Positions 16,318 through 25,470 of a stretch of DNA of 64,000 nucleotides are shown piece after piece (position 1 is the first letter of the stretch; each line of letters opens with the position of its first letter). The notes beneath the pieces are model-generated. The model was not told the origin of the DNA. It was given only the letters and a program-made list of their open reading frames with translations, and ran no database searches. Position numbers and translations under genes: made by a program. The stretch lies in assembly GCF_000515335.1 (NCBI RefSeq), contig NZ_KI911563.1, positions 779,598 through 843,597 on the forward strand. The letters run 5' to 3'. This DNA is from Cohnella panacarvi Gsoil 349 (lineage in GTDB: Bacteria > Bacillota > Bacilli > Paenibacillales > Paenibacillaceae).

Positions 16318-16659
16318 ATGACAATGGGCGATCGTTTAAGAGCTTTGCGGCTTCAGAAGAAAATCTCGCAAGGCGAAGTCGCGCGTTATATCGGAATTAC
16401 GCGATCGGCTTACAGCCACTACGAAATTAACAATCGACAGCCCGTTTACGATACTCTCATTAAACTGTCTGCGTATTTCGACGTTTCCTTGGATTATATT
16501 ATAGGCGGATCTACGGGTAAAACAAAACCCGAAACGCCGGAGGTCCAGGAAACGAACGAAGTCCTCGATCTGCTCAAGCACATGAGCCATGAGCAGCGCA
16601 TGCAATCGATCCATCTCTTAAGGGATTTAATACGCCAGCGTAACGAGGAAAGCGGCTAG
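16318..16659 (+). CDS. XRE-family transcriptional regulator
   Basis: The 113-residue protein has a classic N-terminal HTH_3 domain: GDRLRALRLQKKISQGEVARYIGITRSAYSHYEINNRQP (core SQGEVARYIGITRSAYSHYE), with LDYIIGG closing the domain at about residue 63. The C-terminal 45 residues form a short helical tail (LLKHMSHEQRMQSIHLLRDLI) probably used for dimerisation. AAGGAG lies nine bases before the ATG. The operator-like palindrome in its own promoter and the identical site type at the divergent small gene make it the likely local repressor. Its length and architecture resemble SinR/SlrR-like or phage-type repressors. Confidence 0.9.
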   Translation: MTMGDRLRALRLQKKISQGEVARYIGITRSAYSHYEINNRQPVYDTLIKLSAYFDVSLDYIIGGSTGKTKPETPEVQETNEVLDLLKHMSHEQRMQSIHLLRDLIRQRNEESG

Positions 16660-16677
16660 CGCATCCGCCAGCCGCTT
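16650..16677. terminator. Hairpin between the XRE gene and the sensor kinase gene
   Basis: AAGCGGCT and AGCCGCTT form an 8-bp stem spanning the XRE stop codon and the end of the convergent kinase gene, followed by CGTTT on the plus strand. It probably terminates the XRE transcript. Confidence 0.6.
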
Positions 16678-16680
16678 CGT

Positions 16681-18768
16681 TTAACCCGCGCTCTTGGCTT
16701 CGTCATGGCACAGCGGTAACGTGATCTCGAACGTGCTGCCTGTCGGCGTTCGGTTAAAGACGCGAATCGTTCCTCCGTGCAGCTCGACGATTTCTTTGAC
16801 GATGGCCAGTCCCAACCCGCTGCCTCCCGACCGGGAATGCCGGTATTTGTCTTTCTTGTAGAACCGATCGAAGATATAGGGCAAATCTTCGGGATTGATC
16901 CCTTCCCCGTTATCCGACACGGACAGCTTCACGCAGCCGCTCTCGACGGACGCGGCGAACGCAATTTCAATGCTGCCTCCCCTGGGCGTATACCGGGTCG
17001 CGTTATAGACCAAGTTCTCGAATACGCGATTCATGCGTTGAACGTCGATCGACACCTGCATGAAGGCGATGGCAGGATCGTTCAACGAGCAATCGAACCG
17101 AATCCCTCTCTGTTCCAACTCCATCCCGTACTGCTCCTGCAGATTATCCCGCCAATCCGCCAGCGCAAGACTCTCTAGGATAAGCTCTACTTTCCTTGAT
17201 TGCAGCACCGATATTTCGAACAAATCCTGAATGAGCGAATTCAAGCCTTCGACCTTCGTCAGCATAAGCCGAATCGTCGCATTCCGCTGTTCTTCGTCAC
17301 TGATGACATGATCGCGAAGCGCTTCCAGATAACCCTGCAGCAAAGTAATCGGCGTTCGCAAATCGTGGGAAATGTTGCTGACGAGCTGTTTTCGCGCATG
17401 CTCCATCCGCTCCAGCTCCGACTTGGCGTTCTCCACCGTCGCGTAAGAGCGCTGCAGCTCCTCCGTCCGCTCGGTGATCTTGAGCTCGAGCGAGTTGTTC
17501 CAATCCTTCAACTCCTCGGACATCTGTTCCACGCGTTCGTAAGTTTGAGAGAATCTGAACGATATAATGAAGGAGTTCATGAGAATAAGGAACAACAAGC
17601 CGAATGGCACAAGGTCGATCGATTGCCTGAATCCGTTATAGAACATCATATCGTTAACGATCGTGATCAGCAGACCCGAGACGCCCACGAGCGCGAGCTT
17701 CGCCCCTTCGCGTCTGCGAATGCCCGCTAGCAATATCGAGGTGAAAGCGGAGAATCCAAGCGCGAGCACGTAAAATTGATAAGCGACGAGGAATGACGAG
17801 AATACGTACGTCGGCGTCGCGATCGTAAACAGCACGAGCGCGACGCCACCCCAACCGGCCGCCAAATAACCGATCCGGTTCACTTCCTGCGGGTACATGC
17901 GATAGAAATAACCGTATCCGGCCCACCCGCTGACCGCGAACGCGATATATTCGAATCGAATGGCAGTCGTCCAGTTAAATCCCGGAATCCATTGTACGAA
18001 CATGCCTTCGCCGATCGATCCCATTCGCAACGCCACGAACAAGCAGAGCAATGCGAACAGCAGGTTCGCGATTTCTTGTCTTCTGAGCGCAAACAGCCCG
18101 AGATGGTAAATGCCGATCATGATCAAACAACCGAAGACGATCATTTCCTGTGCTTCGTAATTAAAGCTTAACTTCTGGATCTGATCGTTCTCGCCGAAAA
18201 TGAACGACGAACGGATGCCGCCGCGGCGGTGGTCGAAGTTCGATACATGCAATTCAAGCTCGGTCAACGTACCGGCGGCGTTATAGATAACGGTCGCAGG
18301 TACTTGATACGGAACTGTGCTTTCGGCATCGTGACCGGCAATGCCCCGGCTAGCCGAAAGCTGCCCGTTCACGTAGAGCTCGTAGGCCGTCATAATATTG
18401 GGTACTCGGATCGCCAATTGACGTTCCGTCGGATCGTGATGAATGTGCAGCCTATAGACGGCGTGTCCCCGGTTGGGCAAATCATTGCCGTCGCCGGGCA
18501 TCGTCGAACCCCAAATGCCCGGAACTTGCATCGTCGTGGCCAGCCTGTCCGACGATTCCGTTCGGACGCCTGAACCGAGCCATTCGAACTCCCATTCTCC
18601 GTTCAACGGCACGGGGCCATCCTTAACCCAATTCCAATCCGTCAAGTCAAGAACGCCTTGCTTGGCTTCCGGAGGCTTAGGAGACGGGTCCGCTGCCATG
18701 CAGCCGGTCAGTGCCCATACGAGCGCTAGAAACACGGTTAACCCGCACAGCCGTTTGCCTAGCTTCAT
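16681..18768 (-). CDS. 7TMR-DISM sensor histidine kinase with lipoprotein-type signal
   Basis: The protein (about 695 residues) begins MKLGKRLCGLTVFLALVWALTGC, a signal with the lipobox LTGC, then has a jelly-roll 7TMR-DISM extracellular domain (LNGEWEFEW, RIPNIM-like segments), seven membrane helices at about residues 200-400, a short coiled coil and a HisKA/HATPase_c kinase (NISHDLRTPITLLQGYLEAL core; DNGEGINPEDLPYIFDRFY; GLGLAIVKEIVELHGG). The ATG at 18768 is my preferred start; a GTG at 18795 would add nine residues. It is divergent from an OmpR-type regulator gene, its likely partner. Ligands of 7TMR-DISM proteins are thought to be carbohydrates or other small molecules. Confidence 0.9.
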   Translation of the reverse strand: MKLGKRLCGLTVFLALVWALTGCMAADPSPKPPEAKQGVLDLTDWNWVKDGPVPLNGEWEFEWLGSGVRTESSDRLATTMQVPGIWGSTMPGDGNDLPNRGHAVYRLHIHHDPTERQLAIRVPNIMTAYELYVNGQLSASRGIAGHDAESTVPYQVPATVIYNAAGTLTELELHVSNFDHRRGGIRSSFIFGENDQIQKLSFNYEAQEMIVFGCLIMIGIYHLGLFALRRQEIANLLFALLCLFVALRMGSIGEGMFVQWIPGFNWTTAIRFEYIAFAVSGWAGYGYFYRMYPQEVNRIGYLAAGWGGVALVLFTIATPTYVFSSFLVAYQFYVLALGFSAFTSILLAGIRRREGAKLALVGVSGLLITIVNDMMFYNGFRQSIDLVPFGLLFLILMNSFIISFRFSQTYERVEQMSEELKDWNNSLELKITERTEELQRSYATVENAKSELERMEHARKQLVSNISHDLRTPITLLQGYLEALRDHVISDEEQRNATIRLMLTKVEGLNSLIQDLFEISVLQSRKVELILESLALADWRDNLQEQYGMELEQRGIRFDCSLNDPAIAFMQVSIDVQRMNRVFENLVYNATRYTPRGGSIEIAFAASVESGCVKLSVSDNGEGINPEDLPYIFDRFYKKDKYRHSRSGGSGLGLAIVKEIVELHGGTIRVFNRTPTGSTFEITLPLCHDEAKSAG

Positions 18769-18865
18769 TAGTCCTGTATTCCCCTTGCGTGACACCTCTT
18801 CCGCACGCTCCCCCGGTCGCCGACCCGCGTCGATCTTTCCATTCGAACGTCATTGTAACGGTGGA

Positions 18866-18895
18866 TTGCTTACACGTCAACGCTTTCGTTATAAT
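18866..18895 (+). promoter_or_regulatory. Promoter of the OmpR-family regulator gene
   Basis: TTGCTT (18866-18871) and a perfect TATAAT (18890-18895) are separated by 18 bases, about 40 bases upstream of the regulator's start codon. Confidence 0.6.
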
Positions 18896-18936
18896 ATAGC
18901 GTGATAGTCCGACCGATCGATATGGGGGATAAGCCT

Positions 18937-19695
18937 ATGAAGGAATCTGCTGCTAAAGTGCTAGTCGTGGATGACGAAGTCGAAATCACTCAATTAATCA
19001 CCTTATACTTGCAGAGAGAAGGTTTCGACGTTTACGTCGCGCATGACGGAGAAGACGCGTTGCGGATTGCCGCCACCCTGCTTCCGGACCTCGTTATTCT
19101 GGACGTGAACTTAGGGCGGATGGACGGCATCGACGTGTGCCGCAGACTTCGATCCGGTTCTTCCTCCGACGTCCCTATCCTCTTCTTAAGCTGTAAAAGC
19201 GAGGATAACGATATTATCCGCGGCTTATCCGAAGGCGGAGACGATTACGTAACGAAACCGTTCAGCCCGAGCCAGCTCGTCGCCAGGGTGCAGGCGCATC
19301 TGCGCAGAAGCCGCACCCGCGAGCGAAGCGCGGAAGAACCGGCGACGACGATCCAATATAACGGAATGGAGATCGATTTCCGCAGCCTGGAAGTCCGCTT
19401 GCACGGCGACCGATTGAATTTATCCGTTAAAGAGTTCGAGCTGCTGTCCGTACTGGCGCGGGAACCTAACCGGGTGTTTCCGCTGGAAGACCTCTACCGG
19501 AGAGTCTGGCAGACCGACAGCATGGGCGACACGCGAACTTTAATGGTACATATTAGCAACCTGCGCAAAAAGCTTGAACAGGACCCTTCCCGCCCGCGTT
19601 GGATTCGTACCGTGCGCGGATTCGGCTACCGCTTTACGCCGGACTCCTCGGACGAAGACGAGGCCTGCGAAACCGAACATGCAGCGAACGAATAA
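18937..19695 (+). CDS. OmpR-family response regulator
   Basis: The 252-residue protein has a receiver domain (KVLVVDDEVEITQLI; phosphoacceptor Asp in LVILDVNLGRMDGIDVC; KPFSPSQL) and a C-terminal winged helix (LSVKEFELLSVLAREPNRVF; RTLMVHISNLRKKLE; IRTVRGFGYRF cores). The ATG at 18937 follows GGGGG at eight bases; the open frame extends to 18901 without a better start. It is transcribed away from the 7TMR-DISM kinase gene 168 bases away, and the two probably form one signalling system. The methyltransferase gene follows 56 bases later in the same direction and may be cotranscribed. Confidence 0.92.
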   Translation: MKESAAKVLVVDDEVEITQLITLYLQREGFDVYVAHDGEDALRIAATLLPDLVILDVNLGRMDGIDVCRRLRSGSSSDVPILFLSCKSEDNDIIRGLSEGGDDYVTKPFSPSQLVARVQAHLRRSRTRERSAEEPATTIQYNGMEIDFRSLEVRLHGDRLNLSVKEFELLSVLAREPNRVFPLEDLYRRVWQTDSMGDTRTLMVHISNLRKKLEQDPSRPRWIRTVRGFGYRFTPDSSDEDEACETEHAANE

Positions 19696-19751
19696 GCTGC
19701 GACCATTAATCATCCGATTAGACGATGAATGTAAAGGAAGTTAAACACGCG

Positions 19752-20621
19752 ATGCGAATGGCACAAGACTGGCAAGACTACGAACTACTGGATACCGGCA
19801 ACGGCGAAAAGCTGGAGCGTTGGGGCAACGTCATCCTGCGCCGTCCCGACCCTCAGATTATATGGCCCCTCGTATCCGAGAACGATGAATGGCGCAAAGC
19901 CGACGGCCATTACCACCGGAGCAACAGCGGCGGCGGGCAATGGACGTTCCGCAAGACGCTGCCGGAACGTTGGAGCATCTCATACGGTCCATTAAGATTC
20001 CATATTAAGCCGACCAACTTCAAGCATACCGGCTTATTCCCCGAGCAAGCGGTGAACTGGAGCTGGATCATGGATACGATCCGCTCCGCCGATCGTCCGA
20101 TCCGCGTGCTTAATCTGTTCGCCTATACGGGCGGGGCGACCGTCGCCGCGGCTGCAGCCGGCGCGGATGTCTGCCATGTCGATGCCGCTAAAGGCATGGT
20201 GCAATGGGCGAAGGAAAACGCGCAGTTGTCCGGGTTGCAGGACGCACCGATCCGCTACATTACGGACGACGTGTTCAAGTTCGTGCAACGAGAGCAAAGA
20301 CGGGAGCGCCAATATGACGCGATCATCATGGACCCGCCGTCTTACGGACGCGGACCGAACGGCGAGATGTGGAAGCTGGAAGAGAATCTGTTCCCGTTCC
20401 TGGAGTCGTGCATGTCCATTCTGTCCGACCGGCCGTTGTTCGTCCTGATCAACTCTTATACGACGGGAATCTCCCCTACCGTGCTTCGCAACCTGCTGCA
20501 TCTGTCTATCGGCCGCAAATTCGGCGGCACGATCGATTGCGGAGAAATCGGATTGCCGATCACCCGCAGCTCATTAACGCTTCCTTGCGGGATCTATGGG
20601 CGCTGGGAGAGCGATAAGTAA
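19752..20621 (+). CDS. Class I SAM-dependent methyltransferase (RlmI/RlmL-like RNA methyltransferase)
   Basis: The protein (about 289 residues) has a C-terminal Rossmann methyltransferase: VLNLFAYTGGATVAAAAAGA (motif I), VDAAKGMVQWAKEN (acidic motif II), and DPPSYGRG, the DPPxxG catalytic motif of m5C/m2G 23S rRNA methyltransferases of the RlmI group. There is no N-terminal PUA domain; instead the first 100 residues are a conserved LLDTGNGEKLERWGNVILRRPDPQIIWP module (core GEKLERWG) seen in this PF10672 subfamily. The start is uncertain: the ATG at 19752 has AGGAAG 11 bases upstream, while one at 19725 has no ribosome site. The target nucleotide is unknown. Confidence 0.85.
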   Translation: MRMAQDWQDYELLDTGNGEKLERWGNVILRRPDPQIIWPLVSENDEWRKADGHYHRSNSGGGQWTFRKTLPERWSISYGPLRFHIKPTNFKHTGLFPEQAVNWSWIMDTIRSADRPIRVLNLFAYTGGATVAAAAAGADVCHVDAAKGMVQWAKENAQLSGLQDAPIRYITDDVFKFVQREQRRERQYDAIIMDPPSYGRGPNGEMWKLEENLFPFLESCMSILSDRPLFVLINSYTTGISPTVLRNLLHLSIGRKFGGTIDCGEIGLPITRSSLTLPCGIYGRWESDK

Positions 20622-20660
20622 ACCGCGACGCAAGTCATGTCAGTGTTTGGAGCGTGAATC

Positions 20661-21911
20661 GTGAATCTATACCGCAAGGCTGCATGGATAGGCATTGTCG
20701 CCATGGCTCTCTTGACCGGCGCTTGCTCGAACGCGGCGCACAATCCTGCCGGAGACGGCAATCCGCTCGTCAAACCGTCCGAACCTCCGCTGATCGATAC
20801 GTCAGACGCTCCGCCCGCTGCCGTCGATCAACCGCCGCAATCGACCGTACGGGAAGCTACGCTAATCGCCGTCGGCGATATTATGGTGCATATGCCACAG
20901 CTTCCGGCCTACTATGATGCCGCGAGCAAACGATATTCTTTTAACCCTTGGTTCGATCAGGTGAAGCCGATCTTCCAAACGGGCGATTGGGTATTCGGCA
21001 ACCTCGAAACTCCGTTAGCAGGCCAAGCGTTGAAGTATACGGGATATCCTCGCTTCAACGCCCCGGCCGAGCTTGCGACCGCGCTCGTGGACGCCGGGTT
21101 TGACGTCGTATCCACGGCCAATAACCATTCGATGGACCGAGGTTTCCCGGGCGTTGTACGAACGCTCGAGAACGTCAGGAAATCCGGACTCGTCCCCGTC
21201 GGAACGGCTGTCGACGAGGAAGATGCCGGGCGTCTTACGATCGTGGAGCGGGAGGGCATTAAGCTAGGATTCCTCGCCTACACGTACGGGACGAACGGGA
21301 TTCCGATTCCCGAGGACAAGCCATTCAGCGTCAACTTGATCGATTCGAAGAAGATCGTCGCGGAGATCGCATCGCTGAGAAGCGCGGGAGCGGACGTCGT
21401 GGCCGTATCCCTCCACTTTGGACTCGAATATCACCGTATGCCGAGCAAGCAGCAAATCCAGCTCGCCCATAAGCTTATCGCCTCCGGGGCGGACATCGTC
21501 CTCGGATCGCATCCACACGTCGTGCAGCCTCTCGAACGGGTATCGATTCCGGCATCCGAGAGCGTAAGCGGCATCGCCCGCAATGGAGTCGTCATCTATT
21601 CTCTCGGCAATTTTATCTCGAATCAGACGGGAGATTGGAAAGACGTCGGACTTATTCTTAAGGTGAATATCGCCAAAACCGAGCTGGCGGACGGAACCTC
21701 GGTCATCGAGCTTAAGCAAGTGGAGACGATTCCGACTTGGGTGCATATCGAATCGATCCGCAAGCAACGCTATTATACGATTATTCCATTGGAACAGGCG
21801 CTGCACAGCCGTAACAACCCGAAACTGGAGCCGCAGGATTACGCTGACATGCGGCGAATGCTGGACGGCACGAACAAACTTCTGAAGCAAAAGGTCGGGT
21901 CCGGCGACTAA
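20661..21911 (+). CDS. CapA/PgsA-family metallophosphatase-like lipoprotein
   Basis: The 416-residue protein starts (GTG at 20661, GGAG upstream) with a lipoprotein signal ending LLTGAC, then a Pro-rich tether and a PGA_cap domain: AVGDIMVHMPQLPAYYD, NLETPL, STANNHSMDRGFPGVVRTL (core ANNHSMD), SLHFGLEYH and GSHPHVVQPLE. These are the metal-binding motifs of the calcineurin-like fold shared by CapA of poly-gamma-glutamate synthesis. No capBC genes are nearby, so a stand-alone surface hydrolase or polymer-handling role is more likely than capsule synthesis. It is followed by an exceptionally strong terminator. Confidence 0.9.
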   Translation: MNLYRKAAWIGIVAMALLTGACSNAAHNPAGDGNPLVKPSEPPLIDTSDAPPAAVDQPPQSTVREATLIAVGDIMVHMPQLPAYYDAASKRYSFNPWFDQVKPIFQTGDWVFGNLETPLAGQALKYTGYPRFNAPAELATALVDAGFDVVSTANNHSMDRGFPGVVRTLENVRKSGLVPVGTAVDEEDAGRLTIVEREGIKLGFLAYTYGTNGIPIPEDKPFSVNLIDSKKIVAEIASLRSAGADVVAVSLHFGLEYHRMPSKQQIQLAHKLIASGADIVLGSHPHVVQPLERVSIPASESVSGIARNGVVIYSLGNFISNQTGDWKDVGLILKVNIAKTELADGTSVIELKQVETIPTWVHIESIRKQRYYTIIPLEQALHSRNNPKLEPQDYADMRRMLDGTNKLLKQKVGSGD

Positions 21912-21924
21912 ATCGGCTCGACAA

Positions 21925-21985
21925 AGGCATATATCCCCGTATTCGCGGAATCGATCCGGAAAATACGGGGATATATGCCTCTTTT
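21925..21985 (+). terminator. Strong terminator after the CapA-like gene
   Basis: A perfect 19-bp inverted repeat (AGGCATATATCCCCGTATT with its complement at 21962-21980) followed by CTTTTT. The stem also reads toward the convergent MarR gene and may serve both. Confidence 0.9.
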
Positions 21986-22007
21986 TATGATGAATAGGTA
22001 ACCTGCG

Positions 22008-22514
22008 TTACATCGCATTCGATTCTACGTTCTCTTCGTTGCCTTCCCCGGGCGATTCGCCGGCGGATTGCTGCTTCGCGGCCGCCGCTGCGGCGGGCGC
22101 GTCGCGCGTTCCGGCGACTTTGCCGAACAAATAGACGAGCAGCTGCCGGTTATGGCTGGACACGCGATCCAGCGAACGGCCGACGATCGCATTGCGAACG
22201 TTGACGCCGCGCTCGACTTCCGAGCGCCCTAGGACCGTCATCGTCACCCAGACGATACGGCGATCCCCCTCGTCCCGATTCCGTTCGACCAGTCCGTTGC
22301 GCTCCATCCGGTCTAGCAGCGTCGTGATCGCGGCCGGAGTCGTCTCCAGATGCGGGAGCAAATCCGACGGCTTCATCGGTTCGTGCGCTTGCAGCAGCTC
22401 CAGCACCTCCAGTTGGCCGACCGTCAGCCCGGGAGCCAATTCCTCTTCCATTCGGGTGTTCCAATCTTTCGTGAGCTTAGCCCAGCTTTTCACAAAATCC
22501 GCCGCATTTTCCAT
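22008..22514 (-). CDS. MarR-family transcriptional regulator
   Basis: The 168-residue protein has the MarR winged-helix core: LTVGQLEVLELLQAHEPMKPSDLLPHLETTPAAITTLLDRMERNGLVER (core TPAAITTLLDRME as recognition helix) and the wing DEGDRRIVWVTMT with the conserved DxRxxxxxLT pattern. The start at 22514 (MENAADF) has AAAGGAG eight bases upstream; the frame is open further but without a start site. A long Ala-rich then acidic C-terminal tail (AAAAAKQQSAGESPGEGNEE core) is unusual. A nested inverted repeat upstream is a candidate autoregulatory operator. No efflux gene lies beside it. Confidence 0.9.
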   Translation of the reverse strand: MENAADFVKSWAKLTKDWNTRMEEELAPGLTVGQLEVLELLQAHEPMKPSDLLPHLETTPAAITTLLDRMERNGLVERNRDEGDRRIVWVTMTVLGRSEVERGVNVRNAIVGRSLDRVSSHNRQLLVYLFGKVAGTRDAPAAAAAAKQQSAGESPGEGNEENVESNAM

Positions 22515-22567
22515 GAGTGCGCTCCTTTCATCCCGAACAATGCCTTCTCTTTTATTATACGCAGAGG

Positions 22568-22612
22568 CCATGTCGAAAGATAGATTAATGCAATTAAATG
22601 TTTCCGACATGG
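22568..22612. promoter_or_regulatory. Nested inverted repeats upstream of the MarR gene
   Basis: An inner palindrome TTAAT-GCA-ATTAA (22585-22597) lies within an outer inverted repeat CCATGTCG / CGACATGG (22568-22575 and 22605-22612); the two are centred within one base of each other. A TATAAT box for the MarR gene (minus strand) lies just downstream, near 22560. The arrangement fits a MarR dimer site. Confidence 0.5.
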
Positions 22613-22703
22613 TCCACCATATCCGCGAACGTCCCGACAATCCATGACATATGCTAATAGGAAAACGTGGAGAATCGAGTAGGATAAGCAAGGAGGCTTG
22701 GAT

Positions 22704-22880
22704 ATGGCTTCTATGGATGAGAGAATACGAATGATCGGCAGAATGGCGAAGGACGCCGGGTTAATAGAAGACCCACAGTGGCTGGATCGGCTGTGCGAGC
22801 CGGTGCCGCTGTGGGTCGTATTGGATATGATGTTGAAATGGATCGATCGAAGCGAGCCGGCTAACGGACCTTACGATTAA
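22704..22880 (+). CDS. Small protein of unknown function
   Basis: A 58-residue protein starting [20 protein letters not shown], with AGGAGG seven bases before the ATG at 22704. It is amphipathic and helical, with Met-rich N-terminus and the segment [25 protein letters not shown] (core [13 protein letters not shown]). I do not recognise the family. It is convergent with parC, overlapping its stop by four bases (TTAA region), which is common for a genuine short gene. The good ribosome site and start support coding. Confidence 0.6.
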   Translation: MASMDERIRMIGRMAKDAGLIEDPQWLDRLCEPVPLWVVLDMMLKWIDRSEPANGPYD

Positions 22881-25381
22881 TCGTTGGATTTGATGAGCGT
22901 TGGCAGCGGCTTCTTGAACGTGACGATTACCGCGTCGCCTCGTTCTACGGCCGTCATCTGCTTGCCTTGCCCTCTGCGATCGTCGATCGGCGCCGCTTCC
23001 GAAGTGAATTCCGACAGCGCCCCGCTTGCGCTCAATATTAACAAAGTGACCGCTTCTTTGACGAGGAAGCCGTCGATCAGCTTCGTGCCGTTCGGCTTTA
23101 CGCGTTTGCCTTCCTTGAATTCGAACGTCTGAATGCCTTTGCCGCCGCGCCCTTGAATCGGATAGTCAAGCAGCAGCGAACGTTTGGCGTAGCCGTGGTC
23201 CGTAACGACAAGCACTTCTCCTTCGTCGCCCGCGACTTGGAACGCGCCCGTAACCGCGTCGTTCTCTTTCAAGACAATGCCTCTTACCCCGCCCGCGACT
23301 TTGCCTTGCAGGCTAACCTCCGATTCGCTGAACCGAATGCTCATGCCTTGCTCGGTCACGAGCATCAGATCTGCCGGAGCGTCGGAACGGAACACCGTAA
23401 TGATCTCGTCGCCGTCCGCGACTTTGCAGGCGGCGATCGCCATATTGCGGCTCGTGGCGTACTCGGCCAGCGCCGTGCGTTTCACTTGGCCTCTTCTCGT
23501 CGCGAACACGAGGACAGGCCCGCCCTCATCCCCGGAATCGCCATCGGATGTTTGCGTTGACGCCAGCTCCGCCGGCTTGGCCGCAATGACGCCGACGATC
23601 CGATCGTCCTTCGTCAGTCCCGGCAGCAGGTTGACGATCGCCGTTCCGGTGTCCTTCCACTTGAATTCCGGGATCTGATGGACCGGCAGCAGGTAGTATT
23701 GCCCTCTCTGCGTGAAGATCAGAAGCGGATCGAGCGTGCTTACGCCGAGGCTCCAGCGAATGACGTCGCCTTCCTTCACACCCGCGCTTTCGAGTTCCCC
23801 GCCCGAACGCGTGAACGACAACAAGCTTGTACGCTTTACGTATCCTTCCCGGCTGAGCGTCACGATGACGTCTTCCGCAGGGACGGTCACCTCTAGATTG
23901 ACCTTGATTTCCTCGACTTCTCCCTGGATAACCGATCGGCGGTCGATGCCGAACTTGTCGCGGATTTCCGTGAGCTCGTCCTTGATGACGCCGAGCAGCT
24001 TGCGCGGGTTGTCCAGAATCGAGCGGTACAGCGCGATTTTCTTGAGCATTTCCCCATGTTCTTTCTCCAACTGCGTAATCTCGAGATTCGTTAGCCGGTA
24101 AAGCTGGAGCGTCAAGATCGCATCCGCTTGGCGCTCGGAGAAGCCGTATTCGGCGATCAGGTTGTTCTGCGCGTCCTGGCGGTTCTTCGATCGCTTGATC
24201 GTCTCGATGACTTGGTCGAGAATGTTCAGCGCTTTGACGAGACCTTCCAAGACGTGAGCACGATCCTCCGCTTTCTCCAGATCGTATTGGGTACGGTGAG
24301 TCACGACTTCTTTCTGGTGCCCGATGTACGCGTCCAGCATCGCCTTGATGCCGAGCTGCTGCGGCGCTTTGTTGACGATGGCGACCATGTTGAAGCTGTA
24401 AGCCGTCTGCAGATCCGTCTTCTTGAGCAGGAACGCTAGAATGCCTTCCGCATCCGCGTCCTTCTTCAGCTCCACGACGATGCGAAGGCCGTTGCGACCG
24501 CTCTCGTCGCGCACCTCAGCGATGCCTTCGACCTTCTTCTCGAGCCGAAGGTTATCGATGGCGTTCACGAGCTTGGATTTGACGACTTGGTACGGAATTT
24601 CCGTAACGACAATCTGCTGCTTGCCGCCGCGCAAATCCTCGATCGCCGTCTTCGAACGCAAATAAATCCGGCCCTTGCCGGTTTCGTAAGCTTCCCGAAT
24701 GCCGTCTTCGCCCATGATGATGCCGCCGGTCGGAAAGTCGGGACCGCGAACGATCGTCATAAGCTCGGGAACGGTAATGTCCGGCTTGTTCATGATCGCG
24801 ATACAGGCGTCGATCACTTCGCGCAGGTTGTGCGTCGGAATTTCCGTCGCGAAACCGGACGAGATGCCGCTTACGCCGTTGACGAGCAGGTTCGGATAAC
24901 GGGCCGGCAGCACGACCGGCTCCTTCGTCGTATTGTCGAAGTTGTCCTTGAACTGCACGGTCCGCTTCTCAATGTCGCGCAGCAGCTCCATGGCGATCCA
25001 TGAAAGCCGGGCCTCCGTATAGCGCATCGCCGCGGCGGGATCGTCGTCCATCGAACCCCAGTTGCCGTGGCCGTCCACGAGCGGATGGGCCATCTTCCAT
25101 GGCTGCGCCATCCGGACCATGCCTTCGTAGATCGAAGAGTCGCCGTGCGGATGGTAATTGCCCATAACGTCGCCGACCGTCTTCGCGGACTTGCGATACG
25201 GCTTGTCGGGCGTATTGCTCGAATCGTACATCGCGTACAGAATACGCCGTTGAACGGGCTTGAGACCGTCGCGTACGTCGGGTATCGCGCGGTCTTGAAT
25301 AATATATTTGGAATAGCGTCCGAAGCGGTCGCCGACGACCTCTTCCAGGAACGCGGGCAAAAAGTTTTCCAGCAAACTCAA
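22877..25381 (-). CDS. parC: DNA topoisomerase IV subunit A
   Basis: The 834-residue protein has the type IIA breakage-reunion domain with the active-site Tyr121 in [12 protein letters not shown], and the quinolone-determining region [11 protein letters not shown] (Ser82 and Glu86, the unmutated residues at the usual resistance positions). The C-terminal beta-pinwheel runs from about residue 500, with [12 protein letters not shown] as a GyrA-box-like element. Start: TTG at 25381 with GGGGG seven bases upstream. It follows parE by 89 bases on the same strand. I call it ParC rather than GyrA because dnaA/recF/gyrB-type origin neighbours are absent and the parE-parC pairing is standard in Firmicutes. 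It decatenates daughter chromosomes. Confidence 0.93.
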   Translation of the reverse strand: MSLLENFLPAFLEEVVGDRFGRYSKYIIQDRAIPDVRDGLKPVQRRILYAMYDSSNTPDKPYRKSAKTVGDVMGNYHPHGDSSIYEGMVRMAQPWKMAHPLVDGHGNWGSMDDDPAAAMRYTEARLSWIAMELLRDIEKRTVQFKDNFDNTTKEPVVLPARYPNLLVNGVSGISSGFATEIPTHNLREVIDACIAIMNKPDITVPELMTIVRGPDFPTGGIIMGEDGIREAYETGKGRIYLRSKTAIEDLRGGKQQIVVTEIPYQVVKSKLVNAIDNLRLEKKVEGIAEVRDESGRNGLRIVVELKKDADAEGILAFLLKKTDLQTAYSFNMVAIVNKAPQQLGIKAMLDAYIGHQKEVVTHRTQYDLEKAEDRAHVLEGLVKALNILDQVIETIKRSKNRQDAQNNLIAEYGFSERQADAILTLQLYRLTNLEITQLEKEHGEMLKKIALYRSILDNPRKLLGVIKDELTEIRDKFGIDRRSVIQGEVEEIKVNLEVTVPAEDVIVTLSREGYVKRTSLLSFTRSGGELESAGVKEGDVIRWSLGVSTLDPLLIFTQRGQYYLLPVHQIPEFKWKDTGTAIVNLLPGLTKDDRIVGVIAAKPAELASTQTSDGDSGDEGGPVLVFATRRGQVKRTALAEYATSRNMAIAACKVADGDEIITVFRSDAPADLMLVTEQGMSIRFSESEVSLQGKVAGGVRGIVLKENDAVTGAFQVAGDEGEVLVVTDHGYAKRSLLLDYPIQGRGGKGIQTFEFKEGKRVKPNGTKLIDGFLVKEAVTLLILSASGALSEFTSEAAPIDDRRGQGKQMTAVERGDAVIVTFKKPLPTLIKSND

Positions 25382-25470
25382 TGAATTTCCCCCTCAACAT
25401 TTACGGAATATTCGAAACCATCTCATACCCTGTGCGCTGGTGGCGCTGCGGAGTTGCACGGGGTCACAGA

